From JANRJY01 sp033763735 (GTDB lineage: Bacteria > Bacteroidota > Bacteroidia > Cytophagales > UBA9547): a stretch of 6,745 bases of DNA. Below, in pieces: positions 5,693-6,745 of this stretch. The stretch is from positions 1 through 6,745 of the forward strand of contig JANRJY010000116.1 in NCBI GenBank assembly GCA_033763735.1, written 5' to 3'. The position numbers and the translations under genes were made by a program. A model generated the notes under the pieces. It was given only the letters and a program-made list of their open reading frames with translations. It was not told the origin of the DNA and did no database searches. Every line of letters starts with the position of its first letter. Within the stretch, counting starts at the first letter, position 1.

Positions 5693-6266
5693 AGGCAAAA
5701 TATGGGGTTAACATTTTTCTTAAATTCAATAATGCATATCGCATTCTACCTAACGCTGTATTTATACTAATATTTGAATGAGCAGCAATTTCTTTAAAAC
5801 TCATATCGGCAAAATGCCTCATAATAAGAACTTCTTTTTGTTCTTGAGGCAATAACTGAATATGTTTTTTTAATAATTCTTTGATTTCTTTTTGCAACAT
5901 AGCTTTGTCAGTAGATTCTACACCCAGTGGCAGCAGGTTAAATAATTGAAAATCATCATCTTCATGCACCATTTGGTATCGATGTGCTCTTCTGTAATTA
6001 TCAATTGCAAGGTTATGGGCCATGCGAACAACCCATTGCTTAAATTTGCCATTATCCTGATACTTATCTGTTTTAATTGTATCCACTACTTTGCAAAAAA
6101 TATCCTGGGTTAAATCATTTGCCAAGTCTTTATCTTTAACTATAAAATATATAGTTGTAAAAACTTTTGATTTGTATCTGTTGTAAAGCACTTTGAAGGC
6201 TCCGATTTCTCCAGACTTATAAAGAGTGACTAACTCAGTGTCAGTCATTTTTTTTAGTTCAATCAT
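5670..6266 (-). CDS. ECF-type RNA polymerase sigma-70 factor
   Basis: This 198-residue protein directs RNA polymerase to specific promoters. Region 2 spans about residues 23-95: AFKVLYNRYKSKVFTTIY, then DLANDLTQDIFCKVV, then FKQWVVRMAHNLAIDNYRR, which carries core-binding and -10 recognition. A short acidic linker (HEDDDFQLFN, 101-110) follows instead of region 3. Region 4 at about 135-186 is a helix-turn-helix for -35 contact: LPQEQKEVLIMRHFADMSFKEIAAHSNIS then INTALGRMRYALLNLRK. The absence of regions 1 and 3 and the length mark it as ECF-like. The ATG at 6264-6266 gives 198 residues; the ATG at 6246-6248 (MTDTEL) is an equally plausible start by comparison with family members. The target regulon is unknown. 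It is followed with a 23-nt overlap by the small protein gene. Confidence 0.93.
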   Translation of the reverse strand: MIELKKMTDTELVTLYKSGEIGAFKVLYNRYKSKVFTTIYFIVKDKDLANDLTQDIFCKVVDTIKTDKYQDNGKFKQWVVRMAHNLAIDNYRRAHRYQMVHEDDDFQLFNLLPLGVESTDKAMLQKEIKELLKKHIQLLPQEQKEVLIMRHFADMSFKEIAAHSNISINTALGRMRYALLNLRKMLTPYFAYEQNYYP

Positions 6267-6269
6267 CGT

Positions 6270-6286
6270 TACGTTGTTTAAACGTA
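6270..6286 (-). promoter_or_regulatory. Inverted repeat immediately before the sigma factor start codon
   Basis: TACGTT and AACGTA, six bases each and separated by five (GTTTA on the plus strand), form a perfect inverted repeat ending 3 nt before the ATG at 6266. In RNA it would be a 6-bp hairpin next to the initiation codon; in DNA it could be an operator. It may also be chance. Confidence 0.35.
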
Positions 6287-6318
6287 GAGCTTCAAATCAT
6301 AGAGTGCTGTTAAGTGAG

Positions 6319-6348
6319 GAAAACTAATTTTGAATATTTATACTGCAA
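6319..6348 (-). promoter_or_regulatory. Candidate promoter of the sigma factor and small-protein operon
   Basis: On the minus strand TTG (6348-6346) is followed after 19 nt by TAGTTTTC (6326-6319), matching TTG-N19-TAnnTTTG with one mismatch in the last base of the -7 box. Transcription would begin near 6312, leaving a leader of about 45 nt that contains the inverted repeat at 6270-6286. Confidence 0.45.
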
Positions 6349-6390
6349 TGATATACAAAAAGTTTTATTTGTCTAAATTTTTAATAGAAT

Positions 6391-6745
6391 TTAAAACGCA
6401 TTTTCACTTAAAAATGTCCGGGCATTAATCCAAATTGGCTTTTCAGGCAATTCTGCAATTATTTCAATCGGTTCATTTTTAATTGGGTGTACGAAATTGA
6501 GTTTGTAAGCATGTAAACATATGCTTTTGTCAGGATTTGGCGCTGGTGCACCATATTTCAAATCACCAACAATTCTGCAGCCAATTTTTGATAATTGGGC
6601 TCTAATTTGGTGAAATCTGCCTGTAACCGGTTTTACTTCCAGTAAATAGCCTTCTTCAGTTTTTGTTAAATATTTAAAAGATAACTCAGCTCTTTGACTG
6701 TTTTTAACTTCCTGATTATAAGGCATAGCATATTTTTTTTGCTTA
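6391..6745 (-). CDS. RluA-family RNA pseudouridine synthase (C-terminal part)
   Basis: The leftward frame enters at the right edge of the window, is open throughout and ends in TAA at 6391-6393, giving about 118 codons of the C-terminal half. Counting from the Met at 6726, the family motif VTGRFHQIRAQL is at 34-45, followed by GDLKYGAPAP (54-63) and LHAYKLNFVHP (71-81). These are characteristic of RluA-type enzymes, which isomerise uridine to pseudouridine in 23S rRNA or tRNA. The catalytic Asp motif (RLDxxTSG type) would lie upstream, outside the window, so activity cannot be confirmed. That Met is internal: homology and reading frame continue upstream of it. Which member of the family (RluA, C or D type) and which target cannot be told. 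It is separated from the sigma factor gene by 124 bp in the same direction. Confidence 0.92.
   Translation of the reverse strand, partial: KQKKYAMPYNQEVKNSQRAELSFKYLTKTEEGYLLEVKPVTGRFHQIRAQLSKIGCRIVGDLKYGAPAPNPDKSICLHAYKLNFVHPIKNEPIEIIAELPEKPIWINARTFLSENAF

Overview
The window reads as a piece of chromosome from a low-GC member of the phylum Bacteroidota. The evidence is: a PorP/SprF-family protein (tied to type IX secretion and gliding), the start of a protein with a carboxypeptidase-regulatory-like domain behind a signal peptide (typical of TonB-dependent receptors), an ECF sigma factor whose region 4 has the INTALGRMRYAL motif common in this phylum, and promoter-like sequences of the Bacteroidota type (TTG, 19-20 nt, TAnnTTTG). 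Genus cannot be decided from the sequence.

Layout, left to right. 1-192 is the N-terminus of an exported protein read leftward and cut by the window edge. 193-609 has no gene: AT-rich sequence, then a cluster of five copies of a 28-bp repeat (418-601), one inverted. 610-1656 is a PorP/SprF gene read leftward, with its own well-matched promoter at 1732-1763. 1901-4426 is a leftward three-gene operon with 10-11 nt gaps: two tandem bestrophin-family channel proteins, then a lipoprotein. 4427-4559 is a divergent intergenic region with back-to-back candidate promoter boxes and one perfect DnaA-box sequence. 4560-5492 is the only rightward gene, a cytosolic seven-bladed WD40 propeller. It overlaps tail-to-tail, by 22 bp, a small gene (5471-5692) that is itself overlapped by the end of an ECF sigma factor gene (5670-6266). 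6391-6745 is the C-terminal part of an RluA-family pseudouridine synthase, cut by the right edge.

How the genes work together. The two bestrophins align without a gap over about 284 residues at roughly 56% identity (hand count), so they are a tandem duplication and could assemble into mixed pentamers. The co-transcribed lipoprotein, with its His/Met cluster, is a candidate accessory protein. The sigma factor and the small protein form a translationally overlapped pair, and the small protein may be a short anti-sigma-like regulator. The PorP/SprF protein stands without the large adhesin gene that often precedes such proteins.

Most of this is housekeeping or accessory Bacteroidota content. The parts most worth a second look are the tandem bestrophin plus lipoprotein operon, the sigma/small-protein pair with a hairpin at its start codon, and the repeat cluster. 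No clear novel defence or mobile system was seen.
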